DNA from: Boletus sp. NGJ | Lineage: Eukaryota; Basidiomycota; Agaricomycetes; Boletales; Boletaceae | NCBI GenBank assembly: GCA_019096195.1 | Contig: JAGTXK010000219.1 | Span: forward strand, 62,001-126,000 | Length of the DNA: 64,000 nt | Reading direction: 5' to 3' | Shown here: piece after piece, positions 1 to 12,460 of the stretch | Layout of the letters: every line of letters starts with the position of its first letter | Position numbering within the stretch: position 1 is the stretch's first letter | Translations under genes and position numbers: made by a program | Notes under the pieces: generated by a model | Database searches by the model: none | What the model was told of the DNA's origin: nothing | The model's input: the letters and a program-made list of their open reading frames with translations, nothing else

Positions 1-164
1 GTTTGTTTCACCGAACCATGGCCGGTGGTTCTCGTTCACCGATCACTGTACAACGGCTTCCCGATCCATGCACTGGCCCATGAGCGTAACGTCCGTTGTT
101 TCATTTCTTGCAAGTGTATTTAAGCTCTCTGGCTGCTTTCCCCTCTACATCAAACCCAGCAACC

Positions 165-712
165 ATGAACGTCGCTTCAGAGAGAGCAAGAGAGGCCTGC
201 ACCTCTTGTCGCAGAAGTCACAAAAAAGTTGCTACCGTTCTCCCTCTCTTGGCCAACCCCGTACTCAACCCTACTTTCTTTAGTGCGCTGTCATCGAAAA
301 TCCCCCACGTTGCGACCGCTGCGCGAAACGAAACACGGAGTGTAGTCTCGACTTGTCCGTGCCCGACGAGACTACGCCCATCGCCCAGCAAGGTCTACCG
401 GCATTGGCTCCCACAGAGTACGCCCCTGAGTCGTGGGACGTAAACCCTGGCGATTCTGCTGTTTCTCCGAGCTTTCCGTATCCATATTTCTTTCAAGAGC
501 CTTACTATCCACCCAACGTTATTACCACGGAAACTCCACGCGGGGGTTACCCTACAGACACTGGCATGACCTTCCAATCGTAAGGGCCTATTCTACTGAG
601 CCATCCTCACTCTTTAACCCCCGTCGCCAGCCCCGCCAACTACCATGAGAGCGCACAGCCTGCGATGAATCAAGATGGCCCCTACGACCCCTTGAACCCT
701 GTGTTCCAGTGA
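165..712 (+). CDS. Small Zn(2)-Cys(6) DNA-binding protein
   Basis: This encodes a short (about 146 residue) fungal binuclear zinc cluster protein, probably a nuclear transcription regulator. Joining exons 165-227, 284-579 and 631-712 gives one open frame; both introns are short GT-AG introns of 56 and 51 bases. The cluster has perfect spacing: C-x2-C-x6-C-x8-C-x2-C-x6-C, starting ACTSCRRSHKKC and ending RCDRCAKRNTEC, at about residues 11-38. The rest is Pro/Tyr/Ser-rich with no fungal-specific transcription factor middle domain, so it is much shorter than classical Gal4-type factors of 600-900 residues. The start is the first ATG before the cluster. Target genes cannot be inferred. Confidence 0.82.
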
Positions 713-1053
713 TCATGGTTTTTCTCCTGTGTCGCCGGGACTTATATCTCGCTTACGTAACGCTGGACCGTTGTACGTGTACACACATGTTATGTTGCTC
801 ATGCACATGTTTGCCACATTTCTGTAATTTCGGTCATCAGGATAGACAAGGTCCCTTCCTGTGCGCACTCTAAGTATGTCGTGCATCGTGTTGTGCTGTC
901 ATGCACACACACACGAGTCGGAACGGATTTCATTTGGCCCCTTCCTTGCTCGCTAACTTACACTTTCCATAGAGTAATAGAGTACACCGTGGCTGATGAG
1001 CAGGCACCACCAAAGAAGCCTAATTTGATACAAAGCACTCCTCGAAGCATTTC
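713..1053. other. Convergent intergenic region
   Basis: This lies between the 3' ends of the zinc-cluster gene and the aldehyde dehydrogenase gene. I see only AT- and CA-rich spacer with short alternating TGT/ACA tracts and no supported gene. Confidence 0.5.
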
Positions 1054-3408
1054 TCACAATGGCCAGTCGAGCTGTTCTCCAAAGTTCCAATGAACGGCCT
1101 TGACGGACGTGTACTCCTCGAGGGCGTAACTGCCCAGTTCGCGACCTTCAAAGTATCGGTTCAATCGTTCATAGACATCTAACACAGCATACCTATCCCG
1201 CTCTGTTTCTTCCCGCCAAAGGGGACGTTGTTGTTCAGCAAATTATACTGGTTAACCCAGACCTGGAGTGGAACATGAGGATTCGTAGCACAAATCGACA
1301 AGGCAACCTTGCGCACTGTTCCAGCTTCCAGGGCAGACGAGACTCGCATACACTGGTTGGCGTCATCTACAAGCACTCGTGGTCAGGTCCGTGCAACGTA
1401 CGCCCTCTGCGTATTGGACTCACTCGAGTGCAGCCCGGCGCCAAGACCATAACTAGTGTCGTTTGCTAGGGTTATCGCTTCTTCCTCTGTCTTGAACTTG
1501 CCGACCGCGAGCACGGGGCCGAAAATCTAGAAAACGTTTCAACCAGCTGTATCAACTTACAATACCCTACCAAGTACCTCATCCCGGACCTACATCGCGT
1601 ATCAGCGGAATTCTCCGAATGCATCATGTAGATCTCACTATCTTCATGTCTTGTTTGATGTCCGTGAATACTACGCGGTAATTTTCGCCTCTAGGGACTC
1701 AAAGAACTCGGGGAAGAACAATGCTTACTAGTCGGATCCACGAAAAACCCTTTGCCCGGGCGTTTCTGGCCGCCAAGGGCGAGCTTCGCACCCTGAGCCT
1801 TACCATTTTCGATGTATCCCCAGACTTTGTCGTATTGAGTCTTAGAGACCTGTGGAAAGTTATGAGCCTCAAATGTCCAACTCTGGCGCGATGAACTGAC
1901 AACAGGGCCACCTCCACTGCTTTCGTCGAAGCCATCTCCGATGACAAGTTCCTTGGCTTTTTGCACCAGCAAGGGGACAAACTTGTCATAAATGGATTCC
2001 TGCACGTACAAACGAGACCCAGCGGTGCAATCCTGACCGGTGTTGTAAAGGATGCCTAGACACGCCCAATTGGCTGCCTGGTCGAGGTCCGCGGACTCGA
2101 AGATAAGTTGCGGTGACTTCCCGCCGAGCTCCAGCGATACCTATTTTACATACTTTTAATGCACTGCCTTGATGTTTGTTACCTCGCGGGAGTGGCATGT
2201 AGACGAACCTTCTTCAAATTACTCTTTGCAGCAGCTTCCATAATCTTCCGACCGGTCGCAGTAGATCCAGTGAACGCCACTTTGTCAACATCCCTGTGTG
2301 CCGAAAGCGCTGCACCACCAACGGGACCTAGAGAGGGGATTGTGTTTACCACACCAGGCGGGAATCTGTCCGTGAAAATGAACGATTTACATAACGGAAA
2401 CAAGGTGTCAAGCGCCCTCACCCTGCCTCGGCGATGAGCTTGGACAACAAGAGTGCTGTGAGCGGAGTTAATTCAGAAGGCTTCATGACGATTGTGCATC
2501 CACATGCAAGTGCGGGTGCCACTTTCCAGGCCCTAATATGAATTGGATAATGATGCCATTGCCGTGCAATGCGCGGATGGGCCTACCACATATTGATTGG
2601 GTAGTTCCAAGGGATGCTGTGAGGCGTCAATCAGAGTCGAATGTAGGCGGTGGGTCTCTGCCTACATTTGTCCACAAACACCAATCGGATCGTGTCTGGT
2701 GAATGCAAGCTTCTTCTTATTGTCAACCTCTATCGTCTAATGTGCGTGGAAACAATGAGATAGAATGGAGGTCAGAGTGTAAGTACGAGGATCACCTGCC
2801 CAACGATTTTGTCTGCCCATCCGGCATAATAGCGCAGGCACTGAATAGTATCACCGATGTCGAAGTCCCTGCCACAAAACATGTCAAAGGGTTTCACTAG
2901 TTCGGCGAAGCCTGCCCCAATACCTGGCTATCTTGACCGGTTTCCCGTTGTTTAGACTCTCGATTTCTGCGAGGATTTGCTGGTCTCTTTCGACGAGGTC
3001 AGCGAGCTTGTTCAACAAGCGAGACCGCTCAAAACCCGTGACGTTTTTCCCCCAGGTAGTGTTGAAAGCGTTGCGAGCGGCCGCGACAGCGATGTTGATG
3101 TCTTTCTCAGAACCTTTTGAGTTTTAAACAATCACACAGGGGCAATGAGGTCAGAGCAGGATGTTATTACTGGGTAATGGAAGGAGGGTATACCTGCGAC
3201 GACAGAACAGATGACCCCCTCGGTCGCCGGATTGATCGCACTATCGTTATCTTGAGCGCAAGAGAGATAGGATCGAACGATGGTATGCGCACTGGATAAG
3301 CTCCTTGGAGTCTGCAGAAGGAACAAACTCGTTGTTGATGAAGAGACCTGTCGGTACCTCGACCTCGCGTTGTGTAGCGGAGATGGCAATTTTCACGATG
3401 TGAGCCAT
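1054..3408 (-). CDS. NAD(P)-dependent aldehyde dehydrogenase
   Basis: This enzyme oxidises an aldehyde to its carboxylic acid with NAD(P)+; the substrate cannot be told from sequence. The gene reads from ATG at 3408 ([13 protein letters not shown]) to a stop at 1054-1056 through many short introns. Family landmarks appear in order: FINNEFVPS near the N-terminus, [33 protein letters not shown] of the cofactor site, [11 protein letters not shown], the catalytic cysteine in [13 protein letters not shown] with [13 protein letters not shown], and the C-terminal [16 protein letters not shown] followed by VKAVH. The final intron splits SGIG and RELG. All catalytic motifs are intact and the length (about 500 residues) is normal. 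No organelle signal is evident at the start, which suggests a cytosolic ALD/AldA-type enzyme. Confidence 0.93.
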
Positions 3409-3462
3409 GGTTCAAGCAGCAAGTGGACCGAGCGCACGCTGCGATAACAGCCTGGGCCACTG

Positions 3463-3470
3463 TTTATAAA
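3463..3470 (-). promoter_or_regulatory. TATA-like box upstream of the aldehyde dehydrogenase
   Basis: A palindromic TTTATAAA lies about 55 bases upstream of the ALDH start codon inside the 322-base divergent region shared with COX8 (3409-3730). The position fits a core promoter, but function is inferred from sequence alone. Confidence 0.4.
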
Positions 3471-3730
3471 TGGCTCGTTATCTAGCAGCGCCACAGCTCC
3501 GCCAGCCACCTATAGCCCATGAATCATGATATGGATTCGATTCGGATGTTTTTTTTGCTATGGAATTCGAGCTGGTCGATGAGTACGAGCATCTACCGCA
3601 AGTGAACGGGCATGGTCAGTTAGCAGGGTAGTTGCAGGACGTGTTCTCGTCAAACTACCCGGGTTTTCTCACAGTCATCGAAAACGTCGGCGCCACTTGC
3701 CCTCCGTCTCTCTCCTTCACCACCACCACG

Positions 3731-4069
3731 ATGCTCGCGCGTGCACCGCTCAGTCTCCGTTCCCAAGTCACCCGCCTGCGTGTCACCTCCCCCGCACGCT
3801 ATGCCCACGGCCATGGCGAATATCACGTATGCTTTCCTTGCAACTTCCTAAATGTCACCCTCACTGGCTTATTCTCAACCCAGCATTTACCCTTTGCGTT
3901 CCCAGGCAAAAAACGCGCAGCTTTTGCCATCAAGCTGTCCCTCTTCCTCCTTTCAGGTTTCAGCATTCCTTTTGCTGCCGTGACATATCAGCTGTAAGCT
4001 TCTCACTCCCCCCATTCACTCATACTCAGGGATCCACTATGTATTAGAAAGAAGGCTGGTGCTGCATAG
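3731..4069 (+). CDS. COX8: Cytochrome c oxidase subunit VIII (fungal Cox8/COX7C type)
   Basis: This is a 75-residue single-pass subunit of mitochondrial complex IV. Exons are 3731-3826, 3884-3993 and 4048-4069. The N-terminal 25 or so residues are Arg/Ser-rich without acids (MLARAPLSLRSQVTRLRV), as in a mitochondrial presequence. The mature part has the family's PF-x-F-PGKKRAAFAIK, one hydrophobic helix (LSLFLLSGFSIPFAAVTYQL) and the terminal KKAGAA. The second intron falls in the penultimate Leu codon, so the last exon is only 22 bases and is easily missed. It is divergently transcribed from the aldehyde dehydrogenase. Confidence 0.9.
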
Positions 4070-4176
4070 TTGCACCCTTCCTATGTTTGCAATAGACATT
4101 TGCATCAGTCTTCTTTCACCCCAACTTCATTCTGATGTACGAGTGTGCTACGCAGCCAGAAACCGAATATATTCAT

Positions 4177-7100
4177 TCATACTGCATTTTCATTCTCTAT
4201 CTCCTCCACGAGTATCCTCTTAATACGTGCTTGAGCCCCTTTGTTCGACCGTCGGCTTTCCCGACAATCGCACGTTCTCGACAAGAACTCAGGGTTACAC
4301 TGCAACGCATCCAGTGCGAGCACAGACGCCGCACGCCCCGCAGCCTGCGCTGTTCCACCCATCCCACTGGCCAAGGTAATTTGATGAATGATACCTGCGT
4401 GTTGGAGACGTAAACGCAGCGACCATCATAGGGGGAATAGCTTACAATCACAACGTGTTTCTTGCGTCAAATCATCTCGCTCCTTCAATAGCTCGAATTG
4501 TTGACATCCATGTGACTGCAACAGCTCGAAAAGAATCTTCGTCGGATGGTGAGACAACGTTTTCAATGTGATGTGTCGGTCATAGAATGGCTTGAGCACT
4601 GTCTTGAAAAATTTCTCTGCTCCATCTAACGTGAACCCGTCTGAAACGTAAAGGGCCCCAATGATGGACTCCACGATGTCCGAGAGTGCCTAATAATTGC
4701 GTATCAGTATGCTGCCCTCTACCCATGATCTGCTCAACTACTTTAGGAGGCTCAACTTGCAGCCAATGTTGCGTAGGCAGACTGTCCTTGGCGGTCGCCT
4801 CTGCTTCTAGTCTGTTTGCTTCCACTTTTTGAGCATAAGTCTCGAATGTGGTTGCAAGAGCATAAGAATCGAAATGAAGATGTTTGTGTAACCCGCACGA
4901 CACACACAAAGCAGCGAGAGTTGCATTAGATACCATCGCTCCCTTGAGTGCATAAGTTGAAAGGCTAAGCAGTGATAGCAAGCGGAGCCTACCTTTAGCA
5001 TTGTCATCGCGCCCGGTGACAGGTGGTCCTCGCGACTGAATATGTATCGCACCGTCACTAGCCATGTCAGTTCGACGCCAAGACTTCACCAGCAGGGGGA
5101 GACACACGGAAATCAAGGATAGCGTCTCCAAGGAATTCTAATCTCTCACAGCAAGTAGCGTCGTGACCCTCTACCGATGTATGAGTCTGGGATTTCCGTA
5201 TTAGCATACATGCAAAAGATGTCCTCAGGACTGAAACCATTCACTAGTGCTTGGGCGAGGAAATGAGGGAGGCGGAAGCGGTGCCCGATTATTGCCTCGA
5301 CAGCTCCGATCGTACCCTGACGAAGCGGCCTACTGGGTGTGGAAGGGATTGCAGGTGTATTTCGGCGGAAATCCTGCCACTGATGGATGAGAGGGATGGG
5401 CACCTGCAATGCCTTTGCACCCTGGAATGCGTTATCCTGTCCCCCAGACATATACGCCGCTCCAATGATGGCCTCTGTGACATCCGCAATGGTCTTCGGA
5501 AACAATGTCGTCAGCACCTCTTATCCAGTCAAAGTATTCCTCGGGTACCTTGTCACCTAGCCATTGAGTCACATTCTCGTCGCGTAATTTCTTCTTCCTC
5601 TTCTTGAGCACATTACTCGCATTCATGTCTTCCTCTTGGCTAGCTGAGTCTTGTTTGCATTGCAAGACATCCGCCGTGACACTGATTTCATCTCCGCTAT
5701 ATGCAGGGTCTGCAATAGTTGACAGGGATAGAGGATCAACGGTGAAATTCGGCGGATACCACAACTTGTGGCTAAATGGTTTGCTCTGGATATACTGAGG
5801 CAAACCGATCTGATCAGCGCTTTGCATCAACACTTTATTGTTGATGATCCGTTGGCGTGCGGCGTGCAGGGCCCCTTCGTGCTGTGCTGGGTTGGTAACA
5901 AAAACGTAGACGGACGCAAGATATTTCAGAAATGAATCGCCTGCAACAGATGTGAACTAAGGTGCGAAGGGGTGATGCAACTAATATCAAACCAAAAAAC
6001 TCCAGTCTTTCATAATTAACTTCACAGCCTGCGGAAGGTGCGGAGATGGCGGACAACAGGAGATTCTCATGGATTGAATAACCGAATAAGTTGGCATTGA
6101 GCTCGTGAACAATCAAGAAGTCTTCTATCCGTTTCATAATGGAAGGGAGAAGAAGCGCAGTTCGGAAGGTGCTGCTCAATAACGTCAGTATTCGGGAGCG
6201 GCGGCACACAGCTGGCAAGATTGAGTTCGTCACCTTGCAGGAATAGTAAACTTGGCACTGAGCTCCGGAATTAAATCTGGGAGAGTGTCAACATCCCGAG
6301 GTTATCAGGGCTGAATCACACGTACATTTGACGGCCGCTTTAACTGACTCTGTGGCGGCAGTCCTGGTGGTTGGATTGAGGTGATTCCCAGTCATGGCAA
6401 CCCCAAACACCTCTATGAGGGGCTGCGAGTAGTCTGACAAGCCTTCGAAGCATTTCCGCCTAGCCTTGCAATATTCAATCAAGTTCATGTATCCTGCCTC
6501 TCGCTCGAGGAAGTGTGAGCTCACAACCAGGGTTAATATTCTTTTCCACATACTGGGCTATCTTCAGGTTTGCTTAAAGGCGTCAAGTCCCGCCGGAGGC
6601 GTGCGACATAATACCGCCGGGTGAATTCGACCGACCGGTCTTGTACGACAAGGTCATCCACCCCCTCCGAGGATGCATGGAGCTCCTCTAAATCGAATTT
6701 TACCATCCACGTCTTCCCGGCAAGTTCGATGGTATCCCATGATATGTAGTCCGCGAGGTGAATCGGATCCAAGGATCGAGCGTCCACTTGTTCAGGAAGC
6801 TTGAGTGGCGCAAACATGTAAGCTATCTTTTCCAAGGGACAAACGAGCGGTTTGTTGGAGATTGCTCGGCAAATCCTTAGCGTAAACAAGTAAAGGGCTT
6901 CCAAGCGTTGTTCGTCCAATTCGAGGGGCGGCGCGCGGAGGTTTCGTATGGTCTCCGACGTTCCTGGGAAGAAGAGACGAAAGGAAGGGATATGTGGCAG
7001 TGGTTGACGACTCAAGAGCATGATTGGAGCGTAATCTACACCCCGTCGGTCTACGTAGACGACGAAAGGGAATAAACGACGTTTATGAAGATGAATGGAA

Positions 7101-9595
7101 TTTGACCAGAAATGTGACCGCTTGCGAGGATAACAACGGTTTCCGGACACTTTGTCTGCGGCAAGTGCTGCTGAACCACTTGCATCAGGTTTGAGGTGGT
7201 GCTGGGGTACTGGGAATAGATTGTTATGAAATGTACCATGCTCGTATAGTTGTACGCAGGCTTCGAATGCAGCTGATCGGCGAGCGTGAGTCAGGTGTTA
7301 AGCGAGTAGGCCCGGTTACATGGTCGATGAGCAAGCCAGTTGGCAACGTCACGGTACAGGCCCACGCTTGCTGGCTTGGAGGAACACAAACTTCTCTGGT
7401 AATCAATAATGGTGCGCCAGAGAGGTCGGGTTTCTGCATAACGGCAACGAAGCGATAGAGGGCCTCGAGAGCATCATATTCGTATAATCGCCTCCCTGTT
7501 ACTGGGTCTTCGATATAAGGCCACGAGCTCATGTCATCTTCGTCACCAAACTGGAAAGGGTGCCGATTTTCTACTAAGGGTGATGGCGGAATGGGAACCC
7601 CTCCATTATGGATGATCACGGGAATCCACGATTCGCTGAATGCTCCTTCCGAGAATTGTGTCAGCACTTGACGGTGCATGTCGTTCCCATTCTCCGCCAT
7701 GTGAACAACCCGACTGGAGGGCAGGCATGCGCGAGCGCACGCATATGAAAACGATAGCTGGCTCTCGAACACATCATATCTGTATCAGATCAGATGCATA
7801 TCATTACCCGGAAGGTTTTGGTCAGAAGCCAACCTTATAACAAGTAAAGCGGGAGGAACATCCAAATCCTCCAGCGTTTTTGTCAAGATCAAGAGGTTAT
7901 ACTTCCCAGTTTCGAAACTCCGTCGCATATCGGCCTGTACAACAATTGAGCGATCAAAACCATTGCGGAGGGGTAATATATACTTGATATTGGACATCGA
8001 TCACAGGGAGGTTGCCAGTCACAGCGAACGGACGCAAGAATTCCAAACCATCGGTCATCACACGCAGCATGTCAGCCATAATGGTCGCAACACAGCCTTG
8101 CTGTACTACGCAGGGTAAGCAAAAGAGTGAGATGGTGAACTTGCTCACCTAAAAGAATACCACGGAAGTCATCTCCACAAGACCTATGTGCCCTCAAAAC
8201 CTGGACCAACCGCGCGAATTTTGGGGTGACATTGAAACCTCGAGAAGAGGGATTTGTATTGGGCATTGAAAAATCCCAATTTTCAATGAGATTTCGGATC
8301 TCGCTTGCTCCCTTCTCTACAGGGTCGTCGTCATCACGTTCAGGAATCTTCCCGATCTCCTTCAATGCGCGACGCCAGACGAGGTCGCTAGCGCAAGAAC
8401 CCAACGCTTGCAATGTGCAATGTGCGTCCTTCAACAGGGACTCGCACATATTCCCACTAGGATCCAGTTGGTGGATGTCCTGTGTGAGCCTGCTTTGCGA
8501 TTTCGTACACGTGGGCTCATACGGGACGACGGTTTGTAAAGGATGAAGTCGCTGTGGGGCAGAGTAAACTGTCTCGGCAAGGAGCATACGTTCCATTGTT
8601 TCAACATCAGCACCAGTCATCGGTGAACTGAATGTAAGGATTCTGGGCCTCACGAATATGTTCGGACTCCGGCAGAACCACGCCAAAACATCACCTAACG
8701 GCAGACCCTCCCGTAAACTCGAATGAGCATTGGTGATCACAAAGGCGACAAAGTGTGAAATTGTCCAGATCCCTCGAGTGACATGACCGAGCAATGTCTG
8801 TGGATATATTGTAAATGTCGTGAAGAGGACGAGAACCAGCCTACTTGCATCAACAGAGCACACAACAACCTGATTCAGAGATAAATCTGGTGTATCTACG
8901 TGACCGTGGCACGCAGCGACTTTCAAGCAAGATTTGATGGCTATCTTCGTTGTAAGCCCATCAATAGGTGTGTTGTTTCTAAATCCACGTTATGAACACA
9001 GCTAGAGATGATTTTTTAGAAAACAGCCTACGGGACCACCACGACGGATACCTGTCGGCGAGAAGAGTCTCCGTTGGAGGATGCAGTCAGGTTCTCAGCA
9101 GCCCACATCAAAAATTTGGAGGCTAGGTCGGTAACATCTACGCATGATGTTAGGAATAGAAGAAAGGTTATATGGGTGCCACTATACCATCTGGGCGACT
9201 GTATATAACGATTGCTAGGGAACCGTCAACAGGGTGCTTTTGGCGTTCCTTGCAAACTTACTATTGCGAGTTTTTGCGAACTCGAGTAACTCGTCTGCGG
9301 AGCCGGAGGTAAATGCACTAGATGAATGCTTTTGGTGCGCCGAATGCGGAGCGGAAGTTTTCACTTTCTTCAAAGACTGGATAGAATGGGTGTCACTATC
9401 TTGGTTACTCGACTGTCTTGTGCGCTTCAGGGATACCGTGCCAGTCGAATCGGTTTCCGGGGTGAGACCAACAGAAGACAATTCAGGGAGAGCAATGGGA
9501 TCGTTAACACCGAATTCTCCCGGTTCGCAAGTTTGCTGGGAGCCAAGATGCACTGGGTGTGGTCGACGCGAACTATCTTTCCAGACCTTGAGCAT
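4177..9595 (-). CDS. Dicer-like ribonuclease III with a degenerate helicase region
   Basis: This multi-exon Dicer cuts double-stranded RNA into small RNAs for RNA silencing. Reading from ATG 9595: a Ser-rich leader; a helicase-fold region (about 9240-7200) ending in GNDMHRQVLTQ; the dimerisation domain (WPYIEDPVTGRRLYEYDALE, about 7500); a PAZ region ending VEFTRRYYVARLRRDLTPLS (about 6580); RNase IIIa with NYERLEFFGDSFLKYLASVY (splice inside FFG|D, about 5990-5910) and DVTEAIIGAAYMSGG; RNase IIIb with CERLEFLGDAILDF (about 5130) and DIVESIIGALY (about 4680); and a C-terminal tail with LDALQCNPEFLSRTCDCRE. Both RNase III sites keep their acidic residues, so nuclease activity is expected. The helicase motifs are not canonical: motif I reads TRNTIVIYSRPD and motif II reads FVITNAHSS. 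An earlier in-frame TTG exists, but 9595 is the first ATG. Confidence 0.88.
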
Positions 9596-9762
9596 CGGGG
9601 AACGCCTCGAAAGATGCGGCAAGGGGAGAAGTCAGCTGCTACTAGTATTACCGTAACGCCTCAAATTGGGAGGCTCAGCTTGTTTCCCACCTCCATGACG
9701 GACTTCAACGCCGGGACATAAAGGCCTTGCGGAAGACCTACAATCCGTGTCTGACTGACTCC
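9596..9762. promoter_or_regulatory. Divergent promoter of the Dicer gene and an unknown gene
   Basis: These 167 bases separate the Dicer start (minus strand) from the start of the gene at 9763 (plus strand). Promoters of both genes must lie here or within the first exons. I recognise no specific motif. Confidence 0.4.
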
Positions 9763-11268
9763 ATGGTGAACAATGCTCCGATAATACTTTCGCTCGCAGA
9801 GCAGCTCACCTCAGAGCCTCCGTCGCCGAAGCCTGTACCACGACATCGACTGGGCTCCGAGTTCTGTCTTGTTGCGCGGCTCCCATCTACGGGTTCGTAC
9901 CAATGCTTGTCAGTCCACACCATCACCAACATTTCTCAAGCTTTTCTACAGCGTGAGGCCAGCCAGACTGCTCCTAAAGCTATCCTCCAGCAATTACGCC
10001 GCAGTCCTACGCCACCCTCTAGTCCCCCGCCGCACTTGGCGTCTGAAGAGCCCGAGGATAGCTCAACGCGTGAGAGACGGGATAGTATTTCGTCAAGTGC
10101 CTCCCCGACATCGCCAACTACACCGTCAAGTTGGAGCATCAGCATACCAAAGTTTAGTTCCACCAAGACATGGAAAGAGCCCCAGGTAGGGGCGTTTCAT
10201 CTGCAATGGTCCTGGGATTCCCCACCGACGACTTCAACAGCCCTTTGAAATCTTCAGAGCCATTGAACGTAAAGATATCATGTTTCTTATGGAAATTCGA
10301 GATAGAGCGTTTCCGGTCAGTTCCTATAGCCTGTGGAATAGATGAGTTATCTAATAATGGATAGCTTCTTTTGCGCAAAACTGGTGATGCTACTCCCCTT
10401 CTTCACGCCATGCGGATCGGTCAATCACACCGCGACGTAGCAATAATCCTTCTTGGCGCCTTCTCACGTTGGATAAATCATCTTGACGACAACGAAGTAC
10501 AGCTACCGAAGACTAGGGTCATTTTGAAAGCCTTGAGTATGAGGGATAATCCATGCCGTCTCGTTTACTTACTTAGGGTTAGGAACGAACCTCAAGCTCG
10601 CGATTGATTATGGCCTGCACAAATCACAGAGCGACCTAATAGCTTCCTTTTTACAGACTTTAGTCATGAGTGAAGGTGACAAGTGGGTACGAGCCCAGGT
10701 GTCGACTGTTTCACTTGCATTGCGGTCGGGCACAGCTGGTAAACCTGTCAGTACGGCTTCTGCTGCAGTGCGAAAATTTGCAACCAAGGAGCTGAGCAAA
10801 GCTGATGCAATAGCTTCACTCGAAGATTAGTGGGTGGAGTTTTATCTTCTGTAACTATTTAGTCTTAAGAGTATTTCATCAGTGTGGCAAACGCTACTGC
10901 CGATCTTCTGTTACTCAGTGCTTGGTCAATGGCGCTTGAGATTATCGAAGGCGAGCAGATACCTGTGAGTATCCCAGCAGCAGCCTTAGTGCGCAACATT
11001 CACATCGTTTAGTTCTATTACTTCGCACGGGATGACAGGGTTTTCAGGGTCTTTGTTGACCGCCTTGACACTCATCGAAATGCAATTCATCGCAATCTGA
11101 CTCGTCGTTTGAAGTGGCAGTTACGCGTGTTGCGCCAAGTTCTTGAAGGCCGTCATACGACCTATTCTGTTTGTGTAAAGTCCTTCATATTGCTCATACG
11201 CTGATCCAGCTGAACAGGCTAAAATCGAGCTTCTCACAGGCGAACTTGATCAAGGAGAGGGTGTTTGA
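9763..11268 (+). CDS. Conserved protein of unknown function, ankyrin-like segment
   Basis: I do not recognise this family with certainty. Splicing seven short introns gives one continuous frame from ATG 9763 to TGA 11266-11268. The N-terminal third is Ser/Pro-rich and low complexity (SPTPPSSPPPH, SSSASPTSPTTPSS). Then comes an ordered helical region: PFEIFRAIERKDIMFLMEIR, then TGDATPLLHAMRIGQSHRDV followed by AIILLGAFSRWI, which resembles ankyrin helix pairs. Further helical blocks end in NLTRRLKWQLRVLRQVLEGR. There is no signal peptide or membrane span. It shares a 167-base divergent promoter with the Dicer gene, which may only reflect compaction. Confidence 0.7.
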
Positions 11269-11611
11269 TTAACTTTGCAGCGGGGCTATATCAACTCGTA
11301 ATGCATTCGCACTCCACCACGTTCGAGGGTATAGTTGAGACTGAGTCTTGATCAATGTCTGCTGAGTAAAAACATGCTCGTACAAGGTGCCCTCCGGACT
11401 CAAAGTCATATCCAACTGGGCGTATCGTCGAGCAAAGAATAATATCGCTGCATTGCCGAGACTTGTGCCCCATGTGATGTGAGCCTTTGACCTCTCACTC
11501 AACCATATGGATGGACATACCAATGGCATACATCACACCTAGTGTAATTGTGTAGTTTTTTATCGGTGTTCATGTATTACTCGAACCAGTATATGCGAAA
11601 TCCAAGTATAA
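11269..11611 (-). other. Unassigned open frame downstream of the DUF7719-like gene
   Basis: Between two gene ends, a minus-strand frame of about 70 sense codons (about 11490 down to 11269) has protein-like composition (WGTSLGNAAILFFARRYAQL, then YEHVFTQQTLIKTQSQLYPR). It ends in a stop right at the left edge. I could not splice it in frame to the gene at 11612, and it has no convincing ATG of its own. It could be a missed C-terminal exon, a gene remnant or chance. Confidence 0.3.
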
Positions 11612-12460
11612 TCAAAGCAATAACTTCATACCTGTCCACCATGTCCAGCCCCCTATCAGGGCAAGACTGAGGAGTGCCAAAGAGAGCCTGAGTTGGATGA
11701 CTGTATACAACCAAATCGTGGCGAACTGCGGGCACTGGTAATACACTTGCATGAGCTGAAATATAATTCCGAATTTCGAAGGGATATGACTTACCTGGGC
11801 TATATTCTTCAGCCAGGATCCACGATTAACAAGCCATATCATGCGTGGGCCAACGCCGAGGGAAAGTAAGAAGAGTGCAACCTGTGTTATTGTATTGTCC
11901 TTGTGTCGAATTGCTGATCCATTGATGTAAACGCTCGCCCAAGGGTAAAGTCTAAGCCAATTAACGCACTGTAGAACATGAAGAGTGCCATGACTTGCGG
12001 TGGTTGTGTGAGTTCGGTACCGTTGTTCTGACGTATGAAACGTACTTGGGAATGTATTTACGAGTCTGTCTGTGATATCATGGAAAGACGGTTCTTTCGC
12101 ATACTGGCGGCGGATCAGACTTGTAACGTGCACGTCGTTGTTAATTCAAGTATGGCTACTGATCATGCATCGGCGTACTCACATGTCCATCATGATGAGG
12201 AAGAAAGTGTGCGGCGTTATGATCATGAACGCATTCAAAATTTCTTCCGCGAGTGAGGATGGACCATCAAGTTCCTCTCGACCAGTCGTGGCAGGACGTG
12301 TGGGTGCGGACGAGGAGGTCGAGGGACTTTGGTCGGAGTCTTTGAACCTTTCAAGCAAGCCGCTTTCTCGTATCAATCGCCATTTCTCATCTTCGGGTAT
12401 CTCTATAAGAGGTTTCTGTTCCGTGGGTGGTTTAGGTATGCTCTTCCGGTTCTTTGACAT
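11612..12460 (-). CDS. Multi-pass membrane protein, DUF7719-like
   Basis: This is a predicted small membrane protein of unknown function, conserved in fungi. From ATG 12460 (MSKNRKSIPKPP) there is a charged, Ser/Thr-rich cytosolic leader of about 80 residues, then a hydrophobic stretch (NAFMIITPHTFFLIMMDI) joined by an intron to LIRRQYAKEPSFHDI. Later come VALFLLSLGVGPRMIWLVNR and LRLSLALLSLALIGGWTWWT, giving about four membrane spans. The pattern LxxxxGxxxxIxLVNRGSWLKN followed by CPQFATIWLYTVIQ matches my recollection of DUF7719 proteins. The stop at 11612 follows shortly after WWTG; an alternative 3' exon cannot be excluded. Only 90 bases separate it from the divergent Faf1-like gene. Confidence 0.65.
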
